Source: Marinagarivorans sp. UBA5868 (GTDB taxonomy: Bacteria > Pseudomonadota > Gammaproteobacteria > Pseudomonadales > Cellvibrionaceae). From it: 10,961 nt of DNA. This document shows positions 1-6,600 of this stretch, piece after piece. The stretch spans positions 14,882-25,842 of the forward strand of contig DJFQ01000005.1 in assembly GCA_002432095.1 (NCBI GenBank), given 5' to 3'. Under the pieces are notes generated by a model, which had not been told where the DNA came from, did not search any database, and saw only the letters and a list, made by a program, of their open reading frames with translations. Position numbers and translations under genes: made by a program. Numbering within the stretch: position 1 is the first letter of the stretch; every line of letters starts with the position of its first letter.

Positions 1-91
1 CCTGCGATGAGTAATTATGAGTGCAAACAAAGCGTTGAATATGAGTAACGCCGTATGTGGCGCGCAACACCGCCGCGGCATGCATCTGCGC

Positions 92-120
92 TTATCGATT
101 AGGGTCCGAGCTGGTATTAT
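92..120 (+). promoter_or_regulatory. candidate extended -10 promoter of rnb
   Basis: TATTAT at 115-120 is preceded by TG one base upstream (112-113), giving an extended -10 of the TGnTATTAT kind. A poor -35 (TTATCG, 92-97) lies 17 bp upstream. Transcription would begin near 127 and leave a leader of about 25 nt before the ATG at 152, which agrees with starting the protein there and not at the upstream in-frame ATG at 17. The rest of 1-151 shows no other gene. This is inference from motif matching alone. Confidence 0.35.
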
Positions 121-151
121 GCGCCACCTCAGACAGGCCACGGGGTTACCC

Positions 152-2143
152 ATGTTAGACCACAATAGTATCGCCCAACTTTCGCAGCTAAAAAAAGAAA
201 TCCTTGCGAGCAAGGACTATGCGGAAGGTACCGTTATAGGGGCAAACGGGCGTTTTGGCTTCGTGAAGCTTGACGATGGCCGCACCGCGTTTCTCAATCC
301 CGAGAGAATGCAGCGAGTTCTACCAGGTGATCGCGTCAAAGTGAATGTGGTGAAGAACGATAAAGACCAGCTTGAAGCCGAGCTTGAAAAGCTGTTGGCG
401 ATAGGCACTAGTCAGTTTGTCGGTCGCTACAAAATCAAGGGCAACAATCACTTCGTACAGGCTGATGAGCAAGGCGCACGCTGGCTTTTTATTCCACCGC
501 CCCAGCGGAAAAAATGCCAAGAAAATGACTGGGTTCTCGCCGAATTAAATAAACATCCTTATGACGACAATAAAGCGTCGGTAAAAATCGTCGCCAGACT
601 CGGTGGTCCCGAAGATGATTTTATTCATCACAATATCACCGTCGCGCAATTCGGACTGCATCGCAGCTGGCCGCGTGATGCGATGACGCAAGCGGAAGAA
701 ATTCGCAACAAAATCGATCTAGCAGATCGTCAGGACTTTTCTGATTTACCGTTCGTCACCATTGATGCAGCCACTACCCGCGATATGGATGACGCCATTT
801 ACGTCACGCAGAATAATGGTGGCTGGCAATTATGGGTTGCTATCGCGGACCCAGGACATTTTGTGGCGCCCGGCACTCCAATCGCGAAAAGTGCTAGAGG
901 TTTTGGTCAAAGCGTTTATTTGCCGGGCAAGTCGCTTTCCATGCTGCCGGAAAATTTAGCTAATGACGCATTTTCTCTACTTCCAGAGATGCCGCGCCCT
1001 GCGCTGGTGGTGCGGATGGATATCACCGCAGATGGTGAGATTAGCAATTACGAATTTATGTTCGGCAAAACGGTCTCCCGCGCAAAATTGGCTTATCAGG
1101 ATGTTGGCGCCATGTTGCGCGGCGACGGCATTCAGGTATCGGATGACGATGTAATCAATTCTTCATTGCGCGAAGCCAGCCTACTTGCACAAGCTCGACA
1201 TAGCTACCGGCAGAAAAACCACCTTGTTTATGACGAACAGGCGGACTATGACCTGATCATTAATAAAAAAGGAATGTTAGAGGGTGTGCAAAAGCGTGAG
1301 CGCAACAACGCTCACCGTCTGGTGGAAGAAGCCATGCTGTGTGCCAATATCTGCGCCGGCAATTTTCTTGCACAACATAAAACCGGCGTTTTTACCACTC
1401 ATCTTGGCTTTCGTCCCGAACGCATAGGTGAAGTGCGAGCAGTATTGCGCGAAGACCTCGGTGAAGAATTTAATTCTGACACGATCAATGAATTACAGGG
1501 ACATGTGGATTTTATTCATTTCTTGCAGAACTCCGACGCACACCGTCCACTACTAGCACCCCTCAAGCGGATGATGCAGAACAGCGAAATCAATACTGAA
1601 GCCGACCCTCATCTTTCGATGGGTGTAAGCCACTACGCCACCATCACCTCTCCGATACGACGCTATGTCGACCTCTGCAACCATTGGTCAATCATGCAAA
1701 TTCTGGACGGCAAACAGGCGCAGCAAATGCCGGCCAAAATATTGGAGCAGTTGCGCGAAACCTTGCAGCAAGGACGGCAGGCATCGCGCCAATTGGAACA
1801 AATTCTGGTAGGGCAATATCTTGCCGATAAAATTGGCCTTGAAGGCGAAGGTGTTATTCGCATTGTCACACAGCAAGGCTTCGGCGTGAAATTGCTGGAC
1901 ACCGGTTTTGAAGGCTTTGTGCAGATCCCTAAAAAAGTCGAAAAAACTTTTGATGCAAAACGCATGACTTTGCAGATTGGCGATAAACGTTTCGCCCTTG
2001 ATGATGTGGTTAAAGTTCGCGTAAGCGGTGTAGATCTTGGTAAACGCCGCGTGCAAATGACGCTTCCAGACGGTTTTCCTCCGGCAGCTGAAAACAACGG
2101 CGGCGAGGCTGATAGCCCAGAAGAAGTTCTCACCCAAGAATAA
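152..2143 (+). CDS. rnb: Exoribonuclease II (RNase II, RNB family)
   Basis: A 3'-to-5' hydrolytic exoribonuclease that degrades single-stranded RNA to short oligonucleotides in the cytoplasm. The 663-residue product compares with 644 in E. coli. N-terminal cold-shock-type RNA-binding domains come first, with GANGRFGFV near residues 30-38. The RNB catalytic domain follows: its acidic site is seen as D205, D211, D213 and D214 in IDAATTRDMDDAIY, nearly the same numbering as D201/D207/D209/D210 in E. coli. It also contains EEAM at 392-395 and TSPIRRY at 499-505, the arginine motif of the family. An S1 domain closes the protein (about 565-650). The frame is open to an ATG at 17, but similarity to E. 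coli RNase II begins at the ATG at 152, and a candidate promoter lies between the two. The RBS is weak (GGGG about 6 nt upstream). RNase R is less likely because the protein lacks the long basic tail and the length fits RNase II. Confidence 0.93.
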   Translation: MLDHNSIAQLSQLKKEILASKDYAEGTVIGANGRFGFVKLDDGRTAFLNPERMQRVLPGDRVKVNVVKNDKDQLEAELEKLLAIGTSQFVGRYKIKGNNHFVQADEQGARWLFIPPPQRKKCQENDWVLAELNKHPYDDNKASVKIVARLGGPEDDFIHHNITVAQFGLHRSWPRDAMTQAEEIRNKIDLADRQDFSDLPFVTIDAATTRDMDDAIYVTQNNGGWQLWVAIADPGHFVAPGTPIAKSARGFGQSVYLPGKSLSMLPENLANDAFSLLPEMPRPALVVRMDITADGEISNYEFMFGKTVSRAKLAYQDVGAMLRGDGIQVSDDDVINSSLREASLLAQARHSYRQKNHLVYDEQADYDLIINKKGMLEGVQKRERNNAHRLVEEAMLCANICAGNFLAQHKTGVFTTHLGFRPERIGEVRAVLREDLGEEFNSDTINELQGHVDFIHFLQNSDAHRPLLAPLKRMMQNSEINTEADPHLSMGVSHYATITSPIRRYVDLCNHWSIMQILDGKQAQQMPAKILEQLRETLQQGRQASRQLEQILVGQYLADKIGLEGEGVIRIVTQQGFGVKLLDTGFEGFVQIPKKVEKTFDAKRMTLQIGDKRFALDDVVKVRVSGVDLGKRRVQMTLPDGFPPAAENNGGEADSPEEVLTQE

Positions 2144-2164
2144 AAAAAGCGCCCTTGCGGGCGC
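2142..2164 (-). terminator. intrinsic terminator of the blaI-M56-tonB operon
   Basis: The inverted repeat GCGCCC (2149-2154), TTGC loop, GGGCGC (2159-2164) is flanked on its left by seven A (2142-2148). Read on the minus strand this is a GC-rich hairpin followed by a T tract, about 50 nt after the tonB stop. On the plus strand the hairpin has no following T run, so it would end rnb transcripts poorly. The T tract for the minus transcript overlaps the rnb TAA stop codon (2141-2143). Confidence 0.8.
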
Positions 2165-2214
2165 GAAGGATGCAATCGCTGGCTACGGTTAATTGCGGCT
2201 GAGTGTCGGAAGAC

Positions 2215-2862
2215 TTAGCCCTTTTCCATTTGAAAATGCACTCGCTGCACCATGCCGAGATACGCTACCGGTTGTCCATCACGAATAACCGGACTGAATT
2301 TCCAACGCTTTACCGCTTTGATTGTCTCCCTATCAAAAACCTTCCCGGGCTGTGCCTGTAAAATTCGCACGTTAGCGGTCGCACCGGTTTCAGTAACATC
2401 AAACTCAACGTCGACAAAACCCTCGACCCCACGGCTGGCAGCTACGGCTGGATAAGAGGGCTGAACCAACATCGTGGCCACCGGTGTATCGCCACCGAAA
2501 TTGCCGATGGCTGGCGGTAAATGACCTGGTGGCAAAGCCATCGGAGGAAGAAAATTGCCCTCATCCGGCTCTACATCCATGTCGAGCTCCGGTATTTTCG
2601 GCTCGATCTCCACCTTTTCGGGAGGCTTTGGTCGATCATAAAGTACCTGCGGAGGCGGAGGATCAACCAGGACGGGATCAGGCACGTGGTAGACCTCCAT
2701 TTCGGGTGCCTGCAAATTCCCATCGGCCCGAATCAACCGCTCCATGCCCCACAGGAGTATCAGTGTGGCTACTACGGCTGCCGGCGCTACCGCCAAAACT
2801 CGCAGCCCCGCCAGACTTCGAAAAATTGCCCCCACATGCTCTTCATGCGTTAATACATTCAT
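2215..2862 (-). CDS. TonB-family energy transducer (TonB2-like)
   Basis: A 215-residue inner-membrane protein expected to span the periplasm and pass energy to outer-membrane TonB-dependent transporters. It has a short cytoplasmic N-terminus, one hydrophobic segment (about 22-40), a proline/acid-rich linker (about 58-117, with runs such as DPPPPQ and RPKPPEK) and a TonB C-terminal domain (about 131-213, with PSYP, RGVEGFVDVEF and IKAVKRWKFSP). The start has a good RBS (GGAG at 2872-2875, about 9 nt upstream). It lies 54 nt after the M56-TonB gene and before a strong terminator, so it is the last gene of that operon. The membrane helix lacks the Ser/His pattern of classical TonB that contacts ExbB-ExbD; in this it resembles the short TonB2-type proteins. 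No exbB, exbD or receptor gene is in the window. Family assignment is firm; partner and substrate are unknown. Confidence 0.85.
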   Translation of the reverse strand: MNVLTHEEHVGAIFRSLAGLRVLAVAPAAVVATLILLWGMERLIRADGNLQAPEMEVYHVPDPVLVDPPPPQVLYDRPKPPEKVEIEPKIPELDMDVEPDEGNFLPPMALPPGHLPPAIGNFGGDTPVATMLVQPSYPAVAASRGVEGFVDVEFDVTETGATANVRILQAQPGKVFDRETIKAVKRWKFSPVIRDGQPVAYLGMVQRVHFQMEKG

Positions 2863-2916
2863 ATCGACACTCTCCAGATTGTGCTGCAGAAATTATTGTT
2901 ATATGCAGCAATCAGT

Positions 2917-4347
2917 TTAAGGCGCATCCTCAAGCAATCTAAATTCAAATACTTCATTCAAGCCGCGAATCTCGCGCGACTGTGGCGCATAGCGATACTG
3001 TTTAACTGCTTCGATCGCAGCTTTTTCAAAGACCCCTGTAGGCTGTGCACGCAACACTTGAATCTCTGTTGTCTCACCTGTTGGCAAAATGTTGAATGCG
3101 ATTTCCACTACACCTTCTCTCCCTCGTCGCAACGCTTTTTGAGGATATTCAGGCATGATTTTTACTAGTGGTTGAATGACATCAGCAGGCGCTCCGCTCC
3201 ACACAGGATCAATCGTCGCCGTCACCTCATATTTGATGTCTGGCTCGGTCGGCCCCATAGACGGAAAGTGCGGTGGGCTTTCAGAAGCGGCTGAAATAGT
3301 CTGGCGTGTAAGTTCTTGCTGGCTCGGCACACCCGCGACGGTAGATTGCTCGCCAATTTCCAGAAGCACCAGCGGCTGCAGCTGGTAAAGACCGACATTC
3401 TCCGGCAGCTTTACGTGCCCTAACTGAAAGCCGGCAAGCATCATTAAAATCATCAAAAATATCAGAGCATGAAGCAAAAATTTAATTGGATTATTATGAC
3501 GAATTCGCGCACCGTCGAGGACGGCAGCGATGCGCTCATAGTGACTACGATGTTCGATCAAGCCTATGGCGCCAGCAAATGTTCTACTAGCTGTTACCTC
3601 CAGCAGATCACTCGCATAATCTGAACGCCGACCGTCATTGGCAATAACAATGTCATCGCAAGACAGCTCGGCCAGCCATTCCAATTTGTTCATCACACTC
3701 CAAACCGGCGGCACCAGCCAAAAAATAGCACCAATAAAATAGCTAAATTGTTTGACAAACCAATCGCGCCGGGCAATATGGGCAAGCTCGTGAAGCAGGA
3801 TGCGACGCAACTTGTGCTCACTCCACGACAAGCTTTCCTGTGGCAGCAATATCCAGTAATTAACATCACCCATCGTCAAAGGAGTGGTAATTTTTTTGGA
3901 ATAGCGCAAATTGATCTCAGATTTAATGACCAGATGCGCACAAAGGTCGTTCAATTGCTTCAGATGAGCCGTAACCGCAAGGTTTTCCGCATCATGCACA
4001 ACTTTATGAACACTGCGAATTTGTCTTAATCGCTTCAGCCAAAGACATACAACAATCAAAAGATAGGCAGAGCCCAGCAACGTAAATACTTTACTCGGCA
4101 GATCAATACCAAGGGACCAATAAAAATTGATGCGAAGGGCTTCAGGCAAAACCAATAAATGCATACCAGGGATATGGTCAACCAGAACGGGGATTAATGC
4201 AGCACCGAGCAACACCAGAAATAATAATGCGTGCAAACCCGAGGCTGAGGTACTGCGACTTCGAGACAAAAGAAAAATCGCCACAGAAAGCAGAATCCAA
4301 ACTTTGATAAGACTCAAAATAAGTAGATTCAATACATCAACTTCCAT
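2917..4347 (-). CDS. M56 (BlaR1/MecR1-type) membrane metalloprotease with C-terminal TonB domain
   Basis: A 476-residue polytopic membrane protein. Hydrophobic segments are seen at about 5-27, 38-56, 86-104, 201-217 and 290-310. The zinc-protease signature HELAH is at 186-190, followed by AELSCDD (226-232), whose Glu227 is the likely third zinc ligand, as in BlaR1/MecR1. After the last membrane segment the periplasmic part is not a penicillin-binding domain: a linker (about 311-390) leads to a TonB C-terminal domain (about 391-473, with EYPQKALRRGREGVVEI and IEAVKQYRYAP). In BlaR1-type systems such a protease responds to a signal and causes loss of the partner repressor, and the adjacent upstream BlaI-like gene makes that role likely here. 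The start has a GAGGTGAG Shine-Dalgarno just upstream (minus strand of 4350-4357), and the gene begins 28 nt after the repressor stop. What the TonB domain senses or contacts is not shown by the sequence. Confidence 0.88.
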   Translation of the reverse strand: MEVDVLNLLILSLIKVWILLSVAIFLLSRSRSTSASGLHALLFLVLLGAALIPVLVDHIPGMHLLVLPEALRINFYWSLGIDLPSKVFTLLGSAYLLIVVCLWLKRLRQIRSVHKVVHDAENLAVTAHLKQLNDLCAHLVIKSEINLRYSKKITTPLTMGDVNYWILLPQESLSWSEHKLRRILLHELAHIARRDWFVKQFSYFIGAIFWLVPPVWSVMNKLEWLAELSCDDIVIANDGRRSDYASDLLEVTASRTFAGAIGLIEHRSHYERIAAVLDGARIRHNNPIKFLLHALIFLMILMMLAGFQLGHVKLPENVGLYQLQPLVLLEIGEQSTVAGVPSQQELTRQTISAASESPPHFPSMGPTEPDIKYEVTATIDPVWSGAPADVIQPLVKIMPEYPQKALRRGREGVVEIAFNILPTGETTEIQVLRAQPTGVFEKAAIEAVKQYRYAPQSREIRGLNEVFEFRLLEDAP

Positions 4348-4375
4348 GACTCACCTCATTAAAAATTATTGGCGA

Positions 4376-4771
4376 TCAATCATTATTATTTTTTCGCGAT
4401 TTCAGCCGCTGAATTTTTCGCTCAATTTCTTCAATTTCGCGGGCACTCATGCCTTCGGCGTCCATATCCAATAAGGCGCTTACCGCGCGCGCCGGAGAAC
4501 CTTTAAAAAATGTTTTCAGCAGCCTGCTGATGGCGGACTCTTGTGCCTTTGCCTCTGCCACACAAGGGAAATACATATAGCGTGCGCCCTCTTGGCGAAA
4601 CTGCACGAGCTGCTTATCAACAAGCCGCGCCAGCAGTGCACGCACCGCCGAATAACTGGGAGGATCTGGAAGACCTTGCTGGATCTCCTGGGCCGAGCAC
4701 GGCTGGCGCTCGTATAAAATATCCATAATTTGCCGCTCCCTGCGACTCAGTTGTTGCAACGAGGTTTGCAT
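4376..4771 (-). CDS. blaI: BlaI/MecI/CopY-family transcriptional repressor
   Basis: A small winged-helix repressor. Counted from the ATG at 4771 it has 131 residues: LSRRERQIMDILYE at about 8-21 and the recognition-helix region DPPSYSAVRALLARL at about 36-50 are hallmarks of the BlaI/MecI family. A helical dimerisation half (about 80-125) with a highly charged tail follows. The ATG at 4771 is chosen because it has a GGAAGGG Shine-Dalgarno a few bases upstream and puts LSRRE at the usual distance from the start. The ATG at 4804 adds 11 residues and has a poor RBS. It is first gene of the operon with the M56-TonB protease and TonB, and is preceded by a double palindrome that overlaps its putative -10, so autorepression is likely. 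No beta-lactamase is nearby, so the symbol denotes family only. Confidence 0.88.
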   Translation of the reverse strand: MQTSLQQLSRRERQIMDILYERQPCSAQEIQQGLPDPPSYSAVRALLARLVDKQLVQFRQEGARYMYFPCVAEAKAQESAISRLLKTFFKGSPARAVSALLDMDAEGMSAREIEEIERKIQRLKSRKNNND

Positions 4772-4812
4772 AAACCCTTCCCATGACCGGTTCAGTGTCG
4801 ACATACTTCATA

Positions 4813-4851
4813 GGTGCTAAATTTTTAGCACTATGCTAAAAATTTAGCACC
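4813..4851. promoter_or_regulatory. double-palindrome operator in front of blaI
   Basis: A perfect 39-bp inverted repeat: 18-bp arms (4813-4830 and 4834-4851) around CTA. Each arm is itself a palindrome: GTGCTAAA-TT-TTTAGCAC at 4814-4831 and TGCTAAA-AA-TTTAGCA at 4834-4849. The two dyad centres are 19 bp apart, about two helical turns, which suits two repressor dimers on nearly one face. The right-hand dyad covers the proposed -10 and the left-hand dyad the first transcribed bases. BlaI/MecI operators of Gram-positive bacteria have a different core (TACAnnTGTA) but the same dyad plan. Binding by the adjacent BlaI-like protein is inferred. Confidence 0.75.
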
Positions 4852-4868
4852 TTAAGAAAGCAAGTCAA
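4841..4868 (-). promoter_or_regulatory. candidate sigma-70 promoter of the blaI operon
   Basis: Minus strand: TTGACT (4868-4863) as -35, a 16-bp spacer and TAAATT (4846-4841) as -10. Transcription would start near 4834, leaving a leader of about 60 nt before the ATG at 4771. The -10 lies inside the right-hand operator dyad, as expected for a repressed promoter. Confidence 0.5.
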
Positions 4869-4946
4869 TAGGCTTTCGAAAAGAAATGCCAAACAATGCG
4901 CAAACTGTGGATGAGAAAGGAAGCTTTTCAGTAAAGGCGGGCATAA

Positions 4947-4970
4947 AAAAACGGGCCTCAGCCCGTTTTT
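4947..4970 (-). terminator. intrinsic terminator after yiaD, bidirectional in form
   Basis: Hairpin ACGGGC (4951-4956), CTCA loop, GCCCGT (4961-4966). It has an A run on the left (4945-4951) and a T run on the right (4966-4970), so the pairing extends to about 10 bp and the structure has a T tract on either strand. It begins about 16 nt after the yiaD stop and would separate yiaD from the blaI operon promoter. Confidence 0.85.
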
Positions 4971-4985
4971 GGTTTCTCTATCACA

Positions 4986-5636
4986 TCACTCGATGGGTTC
5001 AAGCTCCAGTTCCACTCGACGGTTCGCTTCTCGACCCGATGCGGTGGAATTGGAGGCAATCGGATAGCGATAGGAATATCCGATGGAATTAACTCGACCA
5101 GAAGTAACGCCCTGACCAATGAGGTAATTTTTTACGCTAGCAGCGCGATCTTCGCTGAGGCGCTGATTCAAATCTGCACCGCCTGTGTTATCCGTATGGC
5201 CGGAAACCTTGATACGGGTTTTTTTGAATTCCGCTAATACTTCGGCAACGGAGTCCAATACGGGGTAAAAATCGCTACGAATATCGCTACGACCCGTGGC
5301 AAAGGTGATATTGCCAGGCATGACCAACTGAATATTGTCTCCGTCGCGACGCACTTGCACACCGGAACCCACCAACCGATCACGCAATGCCTTTTCCTGA
5401 TTATCCATGTAAACACCAACTCCACCGCCGAGTGCCGCACCTGCAGCAGCTCCGGTCAGCACGCCTTTCTTGCGGTCGTTTTTGCTGGCTGTGGCGGCGC
5501 CAATTACAGCTCCGGTAATAGCACCTACTCCAGCGCCTTTTGCGGCATTACTGGTTTTCTTTTCCCCGGTGTAAGGGTCTAAAGTGGTACAAGCGGCCAA
5601 AACCAGCGCCAATATAGCCACGGTCAATTTACGCAT
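4986..5636 (-). CDS. yiaD: YiaD-like OmpA-domain outer-membrane lipoprotein
   Basis: A 216-residue lipoprotein. The signal peptide ends in lipobox LAAC with acylated Cys16; Thr at +2 fits outer-membrane sorting. A glycine-zipper region (about 34-75, many GAxxGAxxG repeats) is followed by an OmpA C-terminal peptidoglycan-binding domain (about 105-213). This includes GHTDNTGG (146-153), with Asp149, and NQRLSEDRAASV (157-168), with Arg164, the residues that hold diaminopimelate in this family. The order and phrases such as PYTGE, GAAAGAALGGGVG and PIASNSTA match E. coli YiaD, known as a multicopy suppressor of bamB loss. That link is of interest because bamC lies in the same window. The start is supported by an AAAGGAGA Shine-Dalgarno with a 6-nt gap. 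It is a single-gene unit with its own terminator and is divergent from the LRR lipoprotein gene. Confidence 0.93.
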   Translation of the reverse strand: MRKLTVAILALVLAACTTLDPYTGEKKTSNAAKGAGVGAITGAVIGAATASKNDRKKGVLTGAAAGAALGGGVGVYMDNQEKALRDRLVGSGVQVRRDGDNIQLVMPGNITFATGRSDIRSDFYPVLDSVAEVLAEFKKTRIKVSGHTDNTGGADLNQRLSEDRAASVKNYLIGQGVTSGRVNSIGYSYRYPIASNSTASGREANRRVELELEPIE

Positions 5637-5862
5637 AGGATGTCTCCTTTAATATTCATTTTGTTTTCTGCCGGTCGGAATCAGCATCAGCACCCGAACC
5701 AAAATAACGACTATGAAACCAGCGGCAGTTATATAAGCGCCCGTATTTTAACGGGCCGCCTCGGGACTGCAATGGAAATTTAGGCAATTGCTTATGAATC
5801 ACCGCTGAACTTGCTACCATGCGACGCCGGCCGTCCAAGGTCATGTTTCTCCGGAGATGCAC
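5637..5862. promoter_or_regulatory. divergent intergenic region between yiaD and the LRR lipoprotein gene
   Basis: This 226-bp stretch must hold both promoters. On the minus strand a TATAAC -10-like element (about 5729-5734) lies upstream of yiaD without a convincing -35. A 6-bp stem (GCCCGT, ATTTTA loop, ACGGGC) at about 5739-5756 has no T tract and so is not a terminator; it could be an operator dyad. I could not define a promoter for the plus-strand gene. Confidence 0.3.
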
Positions 5863-6537
5863 ATGAGCGCCTCATTTACCTTTTCCAGGCGATCAATTTT
5901 CTTATTTTCAATAACCGCGACTCTGTTCGGCTGTGAACGCTACGCGGTGACATTGAATCAACAACCTGTGTACACCCCACCGCCCCTATACAGCAGTTTC
6001 GCCGTTGCCGATCAAGCCCTTATGGATTGCATAAAACAAACAATCATTGATAACAAGGTGGTGCGCATAGAACAACTTACCGCCTTAACCTGCCGCCACG
6101 CCGGCTTAACGTCGCTGACAGGGCTTGAGCACTTCGCTTTTATTCAAGAGCTTGATGTTTCTAACAATCAGCTGGAAGACGCGCAAATCCTGGCCAAACT
6201 ACCGAAGCTGAAAATATTGAAAATTCAGGACAATACTGTGCTGAGGTGCGGCACCCTAAACGAGTTGACACAAAATGGAGTACGCATTAGCGCTCCCGCC
6301 CACTGCTCGCGGGATAGCGGCCGGCTAAACTTATTTGGCAACAAACATCAGGCCGATCACATTGCGATGGCTGTGCATCACCTTCATGGGTACCGGCTGC
6401 GCGTTGACTGGACCTGCGACCCGTTTGAATACGACATTAACGATGGTGCCAACAGGGGGGGTGGGATGATTTTCAATGGAGACTTGTGCCCCACCATCCG
6501 ATATATCCATGGTGAAACCAACGATAGTGCCAAATGA
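5863..6537 (+). CDS. leucine-rich-repeat lipoprotein of unknown function, C-terminus possibly extended
   Basis: A 224-residue predicted lipoprotein. An N-terminal signal with RR and a hydrophobic core ends in lipobox LFGC (Cys24). After a proline-rich stretch comes a conserved-looking region with about two to three leucine-rich repeats (around 85-135, with LTSLTGLEH, LDVSNNQLED and LPKLKILKIQDN). A cysteine-containing end follows (RCGTLNEL...APAHC). The ATG at 5863 is preferred over the one at 5857 because GGAG (5853-5856) is then 6 nt upstream. From 6331 onward the frame is entirely antisense to the PilZ gene, and that stretch does not continue the repeats. Stops in the other two frames lie just before, at 6315 and 6326. 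The natural protein may therefore end near residue 150, and the last 70 residues may follow a lost stop. No known function can be assigned. Confidence 0.7.
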   Translation: MSASFTFSRRSIFLFSITATLFGCERYAVTLNQQPVYTPPPLYSSFAVADQALMDCIKQTIIDNKVVRIEQLTALTCRHAGLTSLTGLEHFAFIQELDVSNNQLEDAQILAKLPKLKILKIQDNTVLRCGTLNELTQNGVRISAPAHCSRDSGRLNLFGNKHQADHIAMAVHHLHGYRLRVDWTCDPFEYDINDGANRGGGMIFNGDLCPTIRYIHGETNDSAK

Positions 6538-6600
6538 AGGGTGAGATATCTCTACCCTGAAAGCCGATGCCGTTCGCTCAAAGCGCCTACGCTCTTCCAC
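6331..6600 (-). CDS. small PilZ-domain protein, putative c-di-GMP receptor
   Basis: An 89-residue single-domain protein. The start is GTG at 6600, preceded by GAGGAG with a 6-nt gap. Both halves of the cyclic-di-GMP signature of PilZ domains are present: RRFER at 5-9 (RxxxR) and DISDGG at 32-37 ([D/N]xSxxG). The hydrophobic beta-strand pattern of the fold continues to the end (VIGLMFV). Such proteins sense the second messenger c-di-GMP in the cytoplasm and affect motility, surface attachment or exopolysaccharide; which of these applies here cannot be told. Its 3' part overlaps the convergent LRR lipoprotein frame by 207 bp. A seven-G run (plus strand 6455-6461) lies within it, coding for a Thr-Pro-Pro stretch. 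Confidence 0.88.
   Translation of the reverse strand: MEERRRFERTASAFRVEISHPSFGTIVGFTMDISDGGAQVSIENHPTPPVGTIVNVVFKRVAGPVNAQPVPMKVMHSHRNVIGLMFVAK

Noticed and set aside
7..48. ATGAGTAA repeated at 7-14 and 41-48
   Set aside because: Eight bases twice near the edge; not enough to call a regulatory repeat.
17..151. 45-codon in-frame extension of RNase II
   Set aside because: The extension does not match the family, which begins at the ATG at 152, and a candidate promoter lies inside it.
1663..2175. 170-residue minus-strand frame under rnb
   Set aside because: It is antisense to the S1/RNB coding region, has no family features and is best seen as a shadow frame.
2883..2909. GCTGCA / TGCAGC inverted repeat between the M56 and tonB genes
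   Set aside because: Only 6 bp with a 15-nt loop and no T tract; too weak to call a terminator or operator.
2484..2942. 152-residue plus-strand frame over tonB
   Set aside because: Proline- and arginine-rich antisense of the TonB linker, with no RBS or recognisable domain.
4904..4912. TGTGGATGA, one base from a DnaA box, near the blaI promoter
   Set aside because: It is single, imperfect and isolated, unlike the clustered perfect boxes at 6745-6784.
6455..6461. seven-G run as a phase-variation tract in the PilZ gene
   Set aside because: Short, and the encoded Thr-Pro-Pro fits the fold; no evidence of switching.
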